NCBI GenBank assembly: GCA_036939975.1
Contig: JALLPB010000197.1
Location: forward strand, 1-20,586
Reading direction: 5' to 3'
Source of the DNA: Cyclostephanos tholiformis
Lineage: Eukaryota; Bacillariophyta; Thalassiosirophyceae; Thalassiosirales; Thalassiosiraceae
DNA: 20,586 bases
This document shows, piece by piece, positions 1 to 8,728 of this stretch. The notes beneath the pieces are model-generated. The model was not told the DNA's origin. It ran no database searches and saw only the letters and a program-made list of their open reading frames with translations. The position numbers and the translations under genes are program-made. How positions within the stretch are numbered: position 1 is the first letter of the stretch; each line of letters begins with the position of its first letter.

Positions 1-118
1 ACATTGTCGGGGCCTAAAATGGGCGACATGTGATGTCGGTTTGGCGACATGTCGCTGACATGTTGGCCGACACGACATTGTCCCGCCAAAATTGCCGACA
101 CCAACATCCGACATTCCC
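1..118. repeat. Cluster of GACAT/ATGTC inverted motifs
   Basis: About 120 bases are packed with the pentamer GACAT and its complement ATGTC, often back to back as palindromes (for example CGACATGTGATGTCG at 24-38 and CGACATGTCG at 44-53). Such a cluster can be the sub-terminal part of a DNA transposon or a decayed palindromic minisatellite. The window starts inside it, so its full extent and any partner copy cannot be seen. No coding potential was recognised. Confidence 0.4.
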
Positions 119-198
119 AAACTAAACAATTGACTGTTAATCATTAATACAGTTAATTGGTTAATAAATAAAATTAATCATAGAATAATTCATTATAT

Positions 199-1618
199 CT
201 ATTGTCCAACAACTGCCGACTTTAGATACATGGATACAATCATTACTTCGTCAAGCTGTCTGCATCTAGAAGATACACAATGTGGTATCCATGAATTGTA
301 AAGAAGGAAATTGCCAGGTCTCAATGGAACTGCAACACCCATAGTAGGGAAACAAAAATAAATGACAATGGGGTCATTGGTTGAGTATTGGTCAATCCCT
401 TTTAAGTGCACATTTGCCATACTCATGGTAAAGTCTTTATTGGTATGACATCATAGAAAGACATCACAACCAAAAGCTAATCAACCATAGTAGTTCAAGC
501 TAGATTCACTAGAAGAAAAAGGGGACTTGATTGTTTTTAAGGGAACAACTAGCTTAGCATGTTGGATGTGACTGATGACATCACTGTCTACTAAATGTTC
601 AAAACAATCTTTGGCATTCCACATTAACTTCATTAATATAGTCCATTGCCAGTTGGGAAAATTCTGCAGGAATGCGTTGCAGTTAAGAATTTTCATACTG
701 TTTATTCCCTGACACCTGCACTCCAGCCAAAGTAAACATAATGAGCCTACCATAGTCTCCAAAAATATGCTCACAATTGCTTCTGATCAAAGGAGTTTTC
801 TTCAGCCTCTCACGTTCTTCAATATTAGCAACTATATATAGAGCATCATCACAAGGCATTCTGATGAAAGGCAGGGCACCATCAACTCTGGAAAAAGTAA
901 GTAAACATAAAGGATTGGATTCATCCTGAATGTGTAGGTGAGTTCCATCCAGAACTGAAAGGCAATGCCAAATTCCTCCATCTGGAGGGACCACTGGAGG
1001 ATTACCATCGTCACCACCATCTACAACAACAATTTTCTTTGCCAGTAAGTTTTGTTGTATTGAAAGTGGAATGATAACTTTGGTCACAATTTTTTGTTTG
1101 CAAGATTTCTACTGACAATGCCTATTTCTACGGTGTCTGGCTTTTTTGTGCACCAGTAGTTCCATGTATGCAATAGAAGCAGCTTGCATCTGGAGAGAAC
1201 ATGGATTAGTGGACTAAGAAAAACATGAACCCATGGAGGTGGGATAGTGTAGTGATGAGAAATCGACTTTGATGTTTGTTCAATAGGTGAGATCTGATCA
1301 ATGGGAACATGGCAGCTATATCCATTGGTGCAATGGCCATAGTGAACACTCTCATTAGCGCCATCAAATCTGCCTACTGGTTCATCATTGTTTGCACATG
1401 AGGGCTTTGTAGTGATTGTGGGATTCCCACCTATCCTCAGGAATTATGCAGAATGGTGGTTATTGTTGTTGTTGCTTGCATGGGAGAACTGCAGGCAAGC
1501 GAATGTTGCCATCATAGTCACCGCTGCCATAGTTGCTGCTATCGCCTCATCATCACCACTGTCATCACCACCATCATCACCGTCATCATTGCCACCATAG
1601 TTGCCACCGTCAGATTGT
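199..1618 (-). pseudogene. Decayed 2-oxoglutarate/Fe(II) dioxygenase-like gene
   Basis: One broken reading frame can be followed on the minus strand. The C-terminal part (774 to 199) stays in one frame apart from TGA stops at 481-483 and 451-453. It holds a stretch like the double-stranded beta-helix of 2-oxoglutarate/Fe(II) oxygenases: FGCDVFL, then a CHTNKDFT segment (H at 445-447, in the place of an HxD iron motif but with Asn for Asp), then VPLRPGNFLLYN and IPHCVSSR with a possible third iron-binding His and a following Arg. Upstream the frame continues from about 1087 (a change of frame near 700) and, after a slip in an A run near 1097, from about 1445 to 1618. There it becomes Gly/Asp-rich, coded by GAT/GGT triplets. 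No N-terminal start is visible. Such dioxygenases use O2 and 2-oxoglutarate to hydroxylate a substrate, unknown here. The family call rests on motif spacing only. It could be a transposon-borne gene. Confidence 0.45.
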
Positions 1619-1619
1619 T

Positions 1620-2360
1620 AAGATGACCTTGGGAAGATAATTTAAAATAACATGAAAGATCAAATTGGATGCAGCGTTTGCATCCTGATGCCTGATGGAT
1701 TATCAATGTTGAATATGCATTTTTGGGGACTTAGAGTGCATTGGATGCAATTTTGCTGGAAAATAGTAAGAGCATAGGAGAGCAGCCTGTGCAGGAGAGT
1801 AGTGATGGGGTAAACATACTCCAAGCCACTGACATGGTAGTGGGCACATGACCCTTTGACATGCAATGCAGTGATACAACCAAGTTGTTTAATGTGTCAG
1901 TTGGAACAACGGATTGGGAGCAAAGTGGCCATTGCCAAAAATAGAAATAACGGTGCAGGGGAAGTTTTGACCATTGGGGTTGGATGTGAGGCACAATGGA
2001 TTGCCAGCAAATTACATTGGGAGAAAGCTAAGCTATGACAAAAAGGGATCTTATTGGAATAAATTGTCAAAAACAATTACACATTAATCTTAAAGACAAT
2101 GCAGAAAAAATATAATAAGAGAACAAACTTTGATACAATAAAACAAAAAAAGGTAGCTGAGTATAAAATGAGCTGTTTCAAAACAAATTAAATGTATACA
2201 CATTCATTTTGTTTTAATTACAAATGCAATTGTTTGGAACATTGAAACAATTTATTATAATGCTGAGGAGTTTTTAAATGTAAGATACAAAAACAAAAAG
2301 CGCAATAGATACAATAGATATTCAGTATTAGTTTGTAATGCATCTACGTTCATAATTATT
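1620..2360. other. AT-rich stretch without a recognised gene
   Basis: This stretch is increasingly AT-rich, with A runs and AAAAACAAAAAG-type tracts between about 2040 and 2330. Short open frames exist on both strands, but none shows a recognisable motif or a sensible composition. I see no RNA gene, LTR end or clear repeat unit. Confidence 0.5.
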
Positions 2361-2362
2361 GA

Positions 2363-2749
2363 CTATAAGATACATAATAACATATCTGTAGATACAATAA
2401 AACATGGCAGATCGAATATTGGGTTTACAGAGGCAATTGTGTGTTTGACTGATCCCCCCCATGTTGTACGGTCTCTCTGGTGGAACGTCTTGCAGTAGTA
2501 TTTCATCTGCACTGGACATGGCACCTCCAATGACATCCTCTCCCTCTTACCATTGTTGCCTCTCCTTTTTTGATTCAAGCCATCCCCTGCCAGAAATATC
2601 TTCAACCATGACAATTGGACATCATTTTGACAACGCTCCTGTCCCCCCACACCACAAACATTGATGGTTTGTTGCTGTGTCACCAAAGGGCCAAATAATA
2701 CATCCCATCCTTCATTCTTTTTAGCCATTAATGGTAAGAAGAAGATCAA
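2363..2749 (-). pseudogene. Possible piggyBac-type transposase C-terminal fragment
   Basis: A 128-codon frame on the minus strand carries, in its second half, a basic stretch (KRRGNNGKRER), then EVPCPVQMKYYCKTFHQRD, then a segment ending KHTIASVNPIFDLP. This resembles the end of the DDE domain of piggyBac-like transposases, where a pattern P-x-x-V-x-x-Y-x-x-x-F-x-x-V-D-x-x-D precedes a TIRTNRYY-like stretch. In active enzymes the last Asp of that pattern belongs to the catalytic set; here it reads QRDRTT. The upstream catalytic region and the terminal repeats were not found. It is a short relic at best and could be a chance match. Confidence 0.33.
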
Positions 2750-2882
2750 TGGCTGTGGCTACTGTGGTCATCATTCCTAAATATCTGTTAGTCAAAGTCT
2801 ATAAAACTATGGCAATGGTGGGCAATGGGGGAACAGAACTCTGATGTCATGCATGCATGGCATGCTTCTGGCATGTGCCTCC

Positions 2883-3146
2883 TCACATACCATACCACAG
2901 TCCACAGATGATGATGAATGGGATACTCCACGGAAACCTTATCAATATTGAATTGGGTTTTGCTATACTCTCACAAATTGCATTGCATGGGAGCAAATTG
3001 AATGGGACCTCCTTCAGTGTCAACTTGGGTCTGGCTGAGTTGGTCACCTGAGATTTGTTGTCACCGTAAATGAAAGAAGGGCTGGTCAAAGGCATGTCCA
3101 TCATGCTGAGCTTGTATTGCAATCCCCTCAGCACTTCAATCCAGTG
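2883..3146 (-). pseudogene. Ty1/copia RNase H, C-terminal piece
   Basis: The minus-strand frame reads WIEVLRGLQYKL, then SFIYGDNKS, then a stretch aligning with the usual P-E-S-T-L-K-K-K and N-S-I-C-Y-H-x-x-R-E-S motifs of copia RNase H (here RPKLTLKE and NAICESIA). The GDN aspartate lies where the family has a catalytic Asp. The residues upstream of WIEVL in the same open frame do not look like copia, so the copia match begins abruptly near 3146. Downstream the expected ADxxTK motif is lost. The missing N-terminal part of the domain is present at 11.8-12.1 kb on the same strand (see findings). It is a dead fragment with no active role. Confidence 0.6.
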
Positions 3147-3560
3147 CCTATCGGAGATAGCCAGCTGTGCTTTGTATGCCTTGATGCCGTAGAGGACGAG
3201 GGGTACCATGTGCCTTTGGGATGGAGCACCATTATCACCTAGAAGCCCACCGGATTCTACAGTAGTATAAATCAGCTTAGATTGCCTAAAATTCCGTGGG
3301 CTAAAATATGAAGTGGTTATGCTACCAAAGGTTGGTGAGCACTCCCATCCAAAGATATGCTCACCAGGCCAATCCCAGGCTAGTCTTGCTTGGTGTAGAA
3401 ACTTTTTGGGCCATTGAGCATGACCCTGGGGTTGGTGTTGGTACATGCCTCCCCCCAGAGCCAAAATTTTCCAAGGCCCGGCAACCGCCATTGGTGATAG
3501 GCGGCAGTCCCATTGGTATCTGAAATTTACAGAGAAAAAACAATATTCTGGTTACCATGT
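3147..3560. other. Non-coding or unassigned DNA between copia piece and tandem repeats
   Basis: A minus-strand frame stays open here but shows no recognisable motif. If the split-copia reading is right, this is the 3' extremity of the inserted DNA. I compared both extremities by eye and saw no terminal inverted repeat. Confidence 0.4.
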
Positions 3561-3580
3561 ACCCCAACGGGCCGAGGCTG

Positions 3581-4010
3581 CCCAGCCAGAACTCCAAAAT
3601 CCGTAGGGTGAAGGATGAACTGATACATGTTATCCCGATCTCCATTCCCCCGCTGGGTGAAGGATGACCAGCCTGAACTCCGTTCCTCCGCCAGATGAGG
3701 GACGAACAGGGCCATGTGTTCTGAGATGGAGATGATGCTCCTTGCTGATCCCCAGTTCCCACCTAGGTGAAGGGTGACCAGCCTGACTTCCATTCCACCA
3801 CTGAGTGAAGGACAAACAGGACAGTTTAGTTGAAAGGAGATGACACTCTTTTTCTGATCTCCATTCCCCCACCGGGTGAAGGACTACCAGCCTGAACTCC
3901 ATTTCCCCATGGGTGAAGGACAAACAGGGACAATTAACTCGCAGGAGATGATGCTCCTTTCCAATTTCCATTTCCCCAGAGGGTGAAAGCCAACCAGCCT
4001 GTCTGCATTT
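3581..4010. repeat. Tandem repeat, unit about 107-110 bp
   Basis: The core CCAGCCTGAACTCCATTCC, preceded by GGGTGAAGGATGA, recurs with its CCAGCC starting at 3582, 3668, 3778, 3887 and 3994. The spacings are 86, 110, 109 and 107 bp. Each full unit also carries GGTGAAGGACAAACAGG and a GGAGATGATGCTCC segment. Copies diverge by substitutions and small indels, so the array is old. It lies beyond the 3' end of the recombinase gene on the minus strand and may belong to the 3' non-coding region of the DIRS-like element. Confidence 0.8.
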
Positions 4011-4077
4011 ACCCATTGGGTGAATCAGACTAGGGTCAGATAACATGGAAACCAAGAGATGGTGCTCCTGCCCTGAA

Positions 4078-4403
4078 GTAGTCAGGTTACAACCCTCCTT
4101 GTGCTGGACACACAAATCAGTGCGGGTTGTGTTGGCGAATACGGTGCAGATGAGGATCCTCCACTTAGCAGATGCATCTGTGATGGGTGTCTACCCCATT
4201 GGTTGAGAGCCCCCCGCCACAGGAAATGGTCCAGATTTCTGCCCAACTACCAAAGTAGTCAGGTTACAACCCTCCTTGTGTTGGACACAAATCAGTGCGA
4301 GTTGTGTTGGTGAATGTGATGCAGATGTGTATCATCCACTTTGCAGACGCATCTGTGATGGGTGTCTTGCCCACTGGGTGAGAGCCCCCCGCCACAGGAT
4401 ATG
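4078..4403. repeat. Direct duplication, unit 177 bp
   Basis: Two copies begin GTAGTCAGGTTACAACCCTC at 4078 and at 4255 and run to GAGAGCCCCCCGCCACAGGA near 4225 and 4400. They differ by scattered substitutions and a few small indels. The duplication sits between the 110-bp array and the end of the tyrosine recombinase (stop at 4556-4558). Repeats inside the 3' non-coding region are compatible with the split or internal repeats used by DIRS-type elements, but I found no matching copy at the 5' end. Confidence 0.85.
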
Positions 4404-4555
4404 GTGTTATTGAACCAACAGGTCACTTTCAGACAATTTATAAACATGGTGTCCAGTGCCACAAATCTGTGGCGCCATCTACAGACTTTATTCTGTTGGT
4501 GGTGTGACAGTGAGTATGACAAGTGTTATTGGTCAGTGTATCAACCCATGAGCAG

Positions 4556-5631
4556 TTAGCCAACATTTTGGAATGTGAAGGCAGAGCTCATTTTCCATGC
4601 AAGTCTGGCTGTCAAAGCCCTAATCTGTGTGTGGATGTAAGTGAGGTACGTCAGGGACGTCCACCAGCCAACTCGCATGATGGTGCTGTCCGAGGCTCCA
4701 GCTAGTTTGAGAGCCATGGCCCTACCAGCGCAAAGGCTGTGTGATGATATGCAACTGAGGGTGTACCCTTTGAAGAGGAGGCCATCATATGTGTCGCCCT
4801 ATCAAACTGCCACCCCAATAACTTGGTCTGAGACCTTAGAGGGTCTGCAGGATGGGTGGTACACTTTGTCGAGGTTGCCCGCCTGAGGGCCTTGTTGAAT
4901 GTTGGCAATATGGCGTGCTAGTGCTGCTACCGGGTACATGGGTCCTCCAAAAGCTTCATGATGGACCACCGCACCCTTTGTCCCATTTTTTGTGTGGGAA
5001 ATGCAAGTGGTGGCTCTGTCCACTGTGAGGAGGGTCATGAGACCACTGGAATGTGGAAGGATGATATCCTGCTTCCAAAGTATGACGTCGCACATTCGCA
5101 GGGGTATGGTCCATTTCTCCCGGGGTGTTGCCGGAGATGTGTACTTGCCAACGCGCAGGAGGTTGAAGAAGGCTATGGTGATTAAATCTGCCACTGCGTT
5201 GAGGTGCAGAGTCCAGCGATAGTGCTCTGATATAGCCATAATGGTAGAGATTGGAAGGGCTAGTTTTGGCTCCGGCGGCGGGTTGCGTCCCTGTAGCTTT
5301 ATAACAGGTGGGAGATTGGGAGATCAAGGGATTGTTGGGCTGGAGAGGCTTTTCTGGGATCGGGATGTCTGTCCAAAATGAGTTTTTGGGCAACATGCCT
5401 GAGAGCCCTTTCGACTGACTGAACCGTGACCAGAGCTCTGCTCCCATACTGTCCTTCCCGCATGGCAGCAGCAAACGTGAACAGCCTGTCAGTGGTTGGT
5501 TGTGTAGCCCCGGGGTCCAATTGTGGGTCATACAGGGCACAGTGTGCCGTCCATCCTTTCCAATAGTGGTACCTGTTGGCCCCATCCACCGTGGCAGTGC
5601 CAATGCTTTCCACCCAGAGTTTTGAAGACAT
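4556..5631 (-). pseudogene. Tyrosine recombinase (integrase) of the DIRS-like element
   Basis: The N-terminal core-binding part reads in one frame from 5631 to 5299 (motifs DRLFTFAAAMREGQYG, VERALRHVAQKLILD). The catalytic domain follows in a second frame from 5239, with NLLRVGKYTSP carrying the first catalytic Arg (5153-5155) and SHTKNGTKGAVVHHEAF carrying a candidate beta-hairpin Lys. After another frame change comes the box II region: HSLCAGRAMAL (His at 4739-4741), VGWWTSLTYLTYIH with the likely nucleophilic Tyr at 4637-4639, and the stop at 4556-4558. The HxxR arginine is replaced by Cys (4730-4732) and a usual VGRW is VGWW. Both changes fit CpG deamination. With at least two frame changes and a lost catalytic Arg, it cannot be active. 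Recombinases of this family join the circular DNA intermediate to the genome. Confidence 0.85.
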
Positions 5632-5679
5632 AGGATTTCACCCAGGGAGGCATGGATGCCAGTGTCCATGGCCGGGAGC

Positions 5680-6584
5680 TGGGAATATGGAAGAGGGAAA
5701 GCAATGTCAAAGGCAGAGCAGAAGGCAGGGTCGGACAGCTTGTTCTGGGAGTGAAATAATTGCCGGGCTTTGGTCGGGCGTGAGGCAATGTCTGCCATGA
5801 TATTGTTGGTCCCCAGGACATGGACTGTCGTGAGCCTCCTTGCATGATGACAGTGCAGCATGAATGCCAAGCCACATAGCAATTGCCCGGCAGTGGGCAT
5901 GTTGGTTTTAGAGGCCATCTTTCCCACCCAGCTGACAGTTGGGGTATTGTCACACAGTGTGCCTAAAGGTGCATGCTTGGGCATAGGAGCTGATGATAGG
6001 ATGATCCCAATTGCAAGGACTTCTGCTGCCAGTTCCAGGTCAGAGTTGGTGATGCCCCCTAAAGGGTTGACATCTGTTCTGACGTTTGTGGCAATGTCAG
6101 TAGAGAATTCTTCTCTCCACACTGATGGTGTCATGTGATCCATTAGGGAGAACAAAACCCCTCCTGCGGCCTCTGCCGTGGCATCTTAATACCCTAAATA
6201 GTGCGGCATGTCTGCTACCAGCTTGTTGATGTGAGTTGGGCGACCACTGAGCATATTCATGAGCAATATAAGGTCCTCCAGGGCAGCCCTCACTTCCAAG
6301 GAAGCACCAAGGCCTACCCGCTTTGGGTTACCTTTCATTGCACTGTTTAAGGGTGTGAAGAAACCTTTTGCTGCGGGAAGGATCACTGAGGCATGTCTGA
6401 GTTTGCCAACTAGGGTTTGCAGTGTTTTGAGGGGGACCATTGTACGATGGAGGACCGTGTCTGCTTCCCTGACATAGGCCATGGCCTTGGTTGCAGGAAG
6501 GCAGATGGTGCACTTGATTCCATCAAAGCGGAATCCAATCATGTCCTTCGAGGTCTCAAAGTGTCCATCCCTTTGCATCAGCAT
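5680..6584 (-). pseudogene. RT connection and RNase H domain of the DIRS-like element
   Basis: The frame opens with the region behind the polymerase palm (KDMIGFRFDGIKCTICLP, then VPLKTLQTLVGKLRHASVIL) and runs into RNase H. The four acidic positions of an RNase H fold can be seen: DATAEAAGG, NSDLELAAE, CDNTPTVSW and MADIASR. An in-frame TAA at 6186-6188 splits the region just before the first Asp. The link to the upstream reverse transcriptase is broken at a G8 run (6632-6639) and again near 6580. After the RNase H the frame carries a spacer around FDIAFPLP, then loses sense as the recombinase continues in another frame. RNase H removes the RNA strand during reverse transcription. Confidence 0.8.
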
Positions 6585-6617
6585 TTGTGGGAGGTGGGTT
6601 CTTTTTCACTGTCATGC

Positions 6618-7391
6618 TTAGTGATAGAGGTGGGGGGGGAAGAGGGCATGAATTCCATGGATGGCCGCTCTGCGAATCATGGGGATGTGCCTACCATCCG
6701 TAGACTGCGTAGCAGCATGGCAAAAGTCATCCACATACACCTGGAGGAGTTTGGTGGGGGTGTCCATGCATGCCTGCAGTCGAACATCTGATATTTGGAT
6801 GAGGTCTTTGACCGGGTCATGTGGCAATTGGACGGCATGGTCCACAAAGTGCTGTGTGAGGTCCCTGGTGGATTCCGTGACTGTGCAAACCAGGCCTGGA
6901 CTCTCAACCCATCCCATTTGCACCACAGCTGGGATTACCAGCCGGACTGGTTCCCCTGCCTCTTGCGGGAGCACATAAGCAAAGTTGAAGCAGTCATCAT
7001 CATGTACCACCAGGCGCCAGAATCCATCACTGATGTCCAGTTTGGAGAACAGGATGTGTAGGCCAGCCAGGGTGTCTCTCATATACTGGAGGAGTTGGGG
7101 GAGGACTTTACCAATTTCTCTGACTGGAATTGAAGGGGCAGAGAGGACTGTTGTATAATTGACACTCTTTTGTGTGACTGTGATTACTCCATCCACCTCC
7201 TGGTAGACCGGGAAAGAGAGGTCAAGGATGATTCTGCCGTGACATCCCTCTTGAGGGATGAGTGCCACCGAGGAGAACTTTAGGTTCCGAGGCTGAAGGC
7301 GCTTGATGTCATCCCAAAGTACAACTTGACTGAAACCCGCTGTGATCTGATATGTGATGTCCTCCTTGAAGAGTGCCCAGGCCTCCAGCAT
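6618..7391 (-). pseudogene. Reverse transcriptase of the DIRS-like element
   Basis: This is an open frame of 257 codons with the palm motifs in order: SSVALIPQ and GRIILDLSFPV (fingers), FSKLDISDGFWRL (motif A, first catalytic Asp), VQMGWVESPGLVC (motif B) and LLQVYVDDF (motif C, the catalytic Asp pair). In the same frame upstream lies MWRHGIKVDCGPDWSWDAIEA, cut off by a TGA at 7392-7394. The first Met after that stop is therefore not a natural start. Downstream the frame ends soon after the palm, and the connection region restarts in another frame past a G8 run. The polymerase residues themselves are intact. No overlapping aspartic protease was recognised upstream. Confidence 0.88.
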
Positions 7392-7394
7392 TCA

Positions 7395-7708
7395 TGCAGT
7401 CGGGTGGGGACCACCTTCCACTGTAGCCTCAATTGCATCCCAGGACCAGTCTGGGCCACAGTCCACTTTGATTCCATGCCGCCACATCTTCAAGACAGGT
7501 GTAAATGGATGTACATCCACTAGCAGCTGAGGTTGCATAAGTGATCAGGGCTTACCTTGCTGTATGTCCCCCGAGGTCAACTCTTGTCCGCGTGGCAGCC
7601 CAGCGTTTGATGGCCCAATGGGGGCAGAAGTTGAGCTGCCATCCCCCCCAGGGGGTGGGCTGGCAGTACACAGTCTGGTGTGGGCCATGGTGTCTTGTAC
7701 CCAGGAGT
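7395..7708 (-). other. Unassigned linker between nucleoredoxin-like part and reverse transcriptase
   Basis: The minus-strand frame used by the upstream gag-nucleoredoxin block becomes proline-rich and has further stops here. The reverse transcriptase frame can be followed upward to about 7520 (LLVDVHPFTPVLKMW). The two frames therefore overlap or are separated by a frame change, which would be the gag-pol boundary. A 14-bp perfect palindrome (7506-7519) falls within the coding part and has no evident role. Confidence 0.4.
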
Positions 7709-8635
7709 TCAAGCCATGGGGCTAAAGCTGGCAGTGGATTTAGCTAACAGTGCCAATTGAGCTGGAGTCAGTATGTAGGAGGTATCAGCCGAGCATTGAA
7801 TCTTTGTTCCCTGGGCCATGGACCGTTCTGGTTGGGGGCCCGGTGGGAGGGGGAACGAGACTGCACCCTTCCCCGCCTCCAAGTTAGGTGTTGGAGGGGG
7901 CTTGCATTTGGGCTGCTTTTTAGGTGGTGGGTGTCACACATCCATGCGGTCGGCCAGTGGTGTCTCCTCTGATGGTGCCATATGATGGCATCTGGGTTCC
8001 CCGGCTTGTGCTGTACTTGTTACCTGCGTCTGGTGCTGGGTGGGGAGAGGGAGGGCGAGAGGAGCAGACCCAATCATGGGGCCTGTATCAAATGTGCCAA
8101 ATTTGTTCATCAATGATTGTCTGCGCATTTCCATTGAATCAATATGAGGTAGCGCCATCCAAGGCATGCGCCCAAAGAAATTGTGGGTGTCCCATTTGGT
8201 CTTGCAACGTGAGATGAGAACGACTTGGAATGGTATCCCTGTCATGTTTGATGCCACCGCCGCCCTCCTTGCTTTAAAGTTCTTATTGAGGATTGGTGTG
8301 AAGGTGGTACATGAAGGGCACCAATCCACACTGAAGTAAAGTCCAATAGATGTGATCCCACGGAGCACATCTCCTGTGGGGAGCATCCTGAAGGTGAGCA
8401 TGAACCTATCAAATGTGGCGTAACTGTGCCCATCATGAATTTCCAACATGGGCCCCAAAATGTCAAACCATGGCTTGGTGCTGAGGGAGTTGGCAGTGGT
8501 GGAGAGTGATGGACCCCAGCCGCCCGGTGCGGATACTGGGAAGGGAAACAATTTTCTGTTTTCCCCAAAAAACTTTTTTCTGTTTTCCACCGATACTGCT
8601 GGGGAAGGACACACTTTTCTGTGTTCCATAGACAC
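7709..8635 (-). pseudogene. Nucleoredoxin/tryparedoxin-like domain in the retroelement
   Basis: The frame from 8635 carries a thioredoxin-fold domain at residues about 55-183. ILGPMLEIHDG is followed by RGITSIGLYFSVDWCPSCTT with the redox pair Cys106 and Cys109 (8318-8320 and 8309-8311), then IPFQVVLISR, then FFGRMPWMALP and a KFG tail. This order (YFSAxWCPPC, then VVFVSxD, then MPWLALP, then FGV) is that of nucleoredoxins and tryparedoxins, which reduce protein disulfides. The usual cis-Pro strand (GIPTLV) is missing. A TGA at 7934-7936 interrupts the frame, which continues proline-rich (PPPKKQPKCKPPPTPN, LTPAQLALLA) to a TGA at 7709-7711. Upstream the frame is continuous with the gag zinc-knuckle segment, broken only by a TGA at 8729-8731. 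I infer a host domain captured by the retroelement; a sequence read by chance is unlikely given the motif order. Confidence 0.75.
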
Positions 8636-8722
8636 AATTCTTCTTTTTTTACTTGTGTCGCTGAGGGGGTTGGTGGTGGTGGAAAGTGATGGACCCCGGC
8701 CGCCTGGTGCGGATACCGGGGC
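8481..8722. repeat. Direct repeat of about 60 bp, two copies 180 bp apart
   Basis: A segment with core GTGGAGAGTGATGGACCCC, followed by a GCCGCCCGGTGCGGATAC-type end, occurs at about 8481-8540 and again, with few changes, at about 8660-8720. On the minus strand both encode VSAPGG(R/W)GPSLSTT. The 120 bp between them contain short TTTTCTGTTTTCC repeats, encoding (E)NRK motifs. The repeat lies exactly between the gag zinc knuckle and the nucleoredoxin-like domain, so it may mark how that domain was joined. Confidence 0.75.
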
Positions 8723-8728
8723 GCCCTG

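Noticed and set aside
1388..1600. Plus-strand frame ending in Ser/Pro repeats
   Set aside because: It is produced by CAT/CAC triplets that are better read as Asp/Gly repeats on the minus strand, at the head of the dioxygenase-like relic.
3361..4115. Minus-strand frames of 133 and 161 codons over the tandem repeats
   Set aside because: They are kept open by the 110-bp repeat itself; the translations show only the repeat and no domain.
6417..7061. Several plus-strand frames of 88-124 codons
   Set aside because: They are antisense to the reverse transcriptase and RNase H region, whose motifs are clear on the minus strand.
7506..7519. 14-bp perfect palindrome TGGATGTACATCCA
   Set aside because: It lies in the coding stretch upstream of the reverse transcriptase (LLVDVHP) and has no second copy or flanking structure; likely chance.
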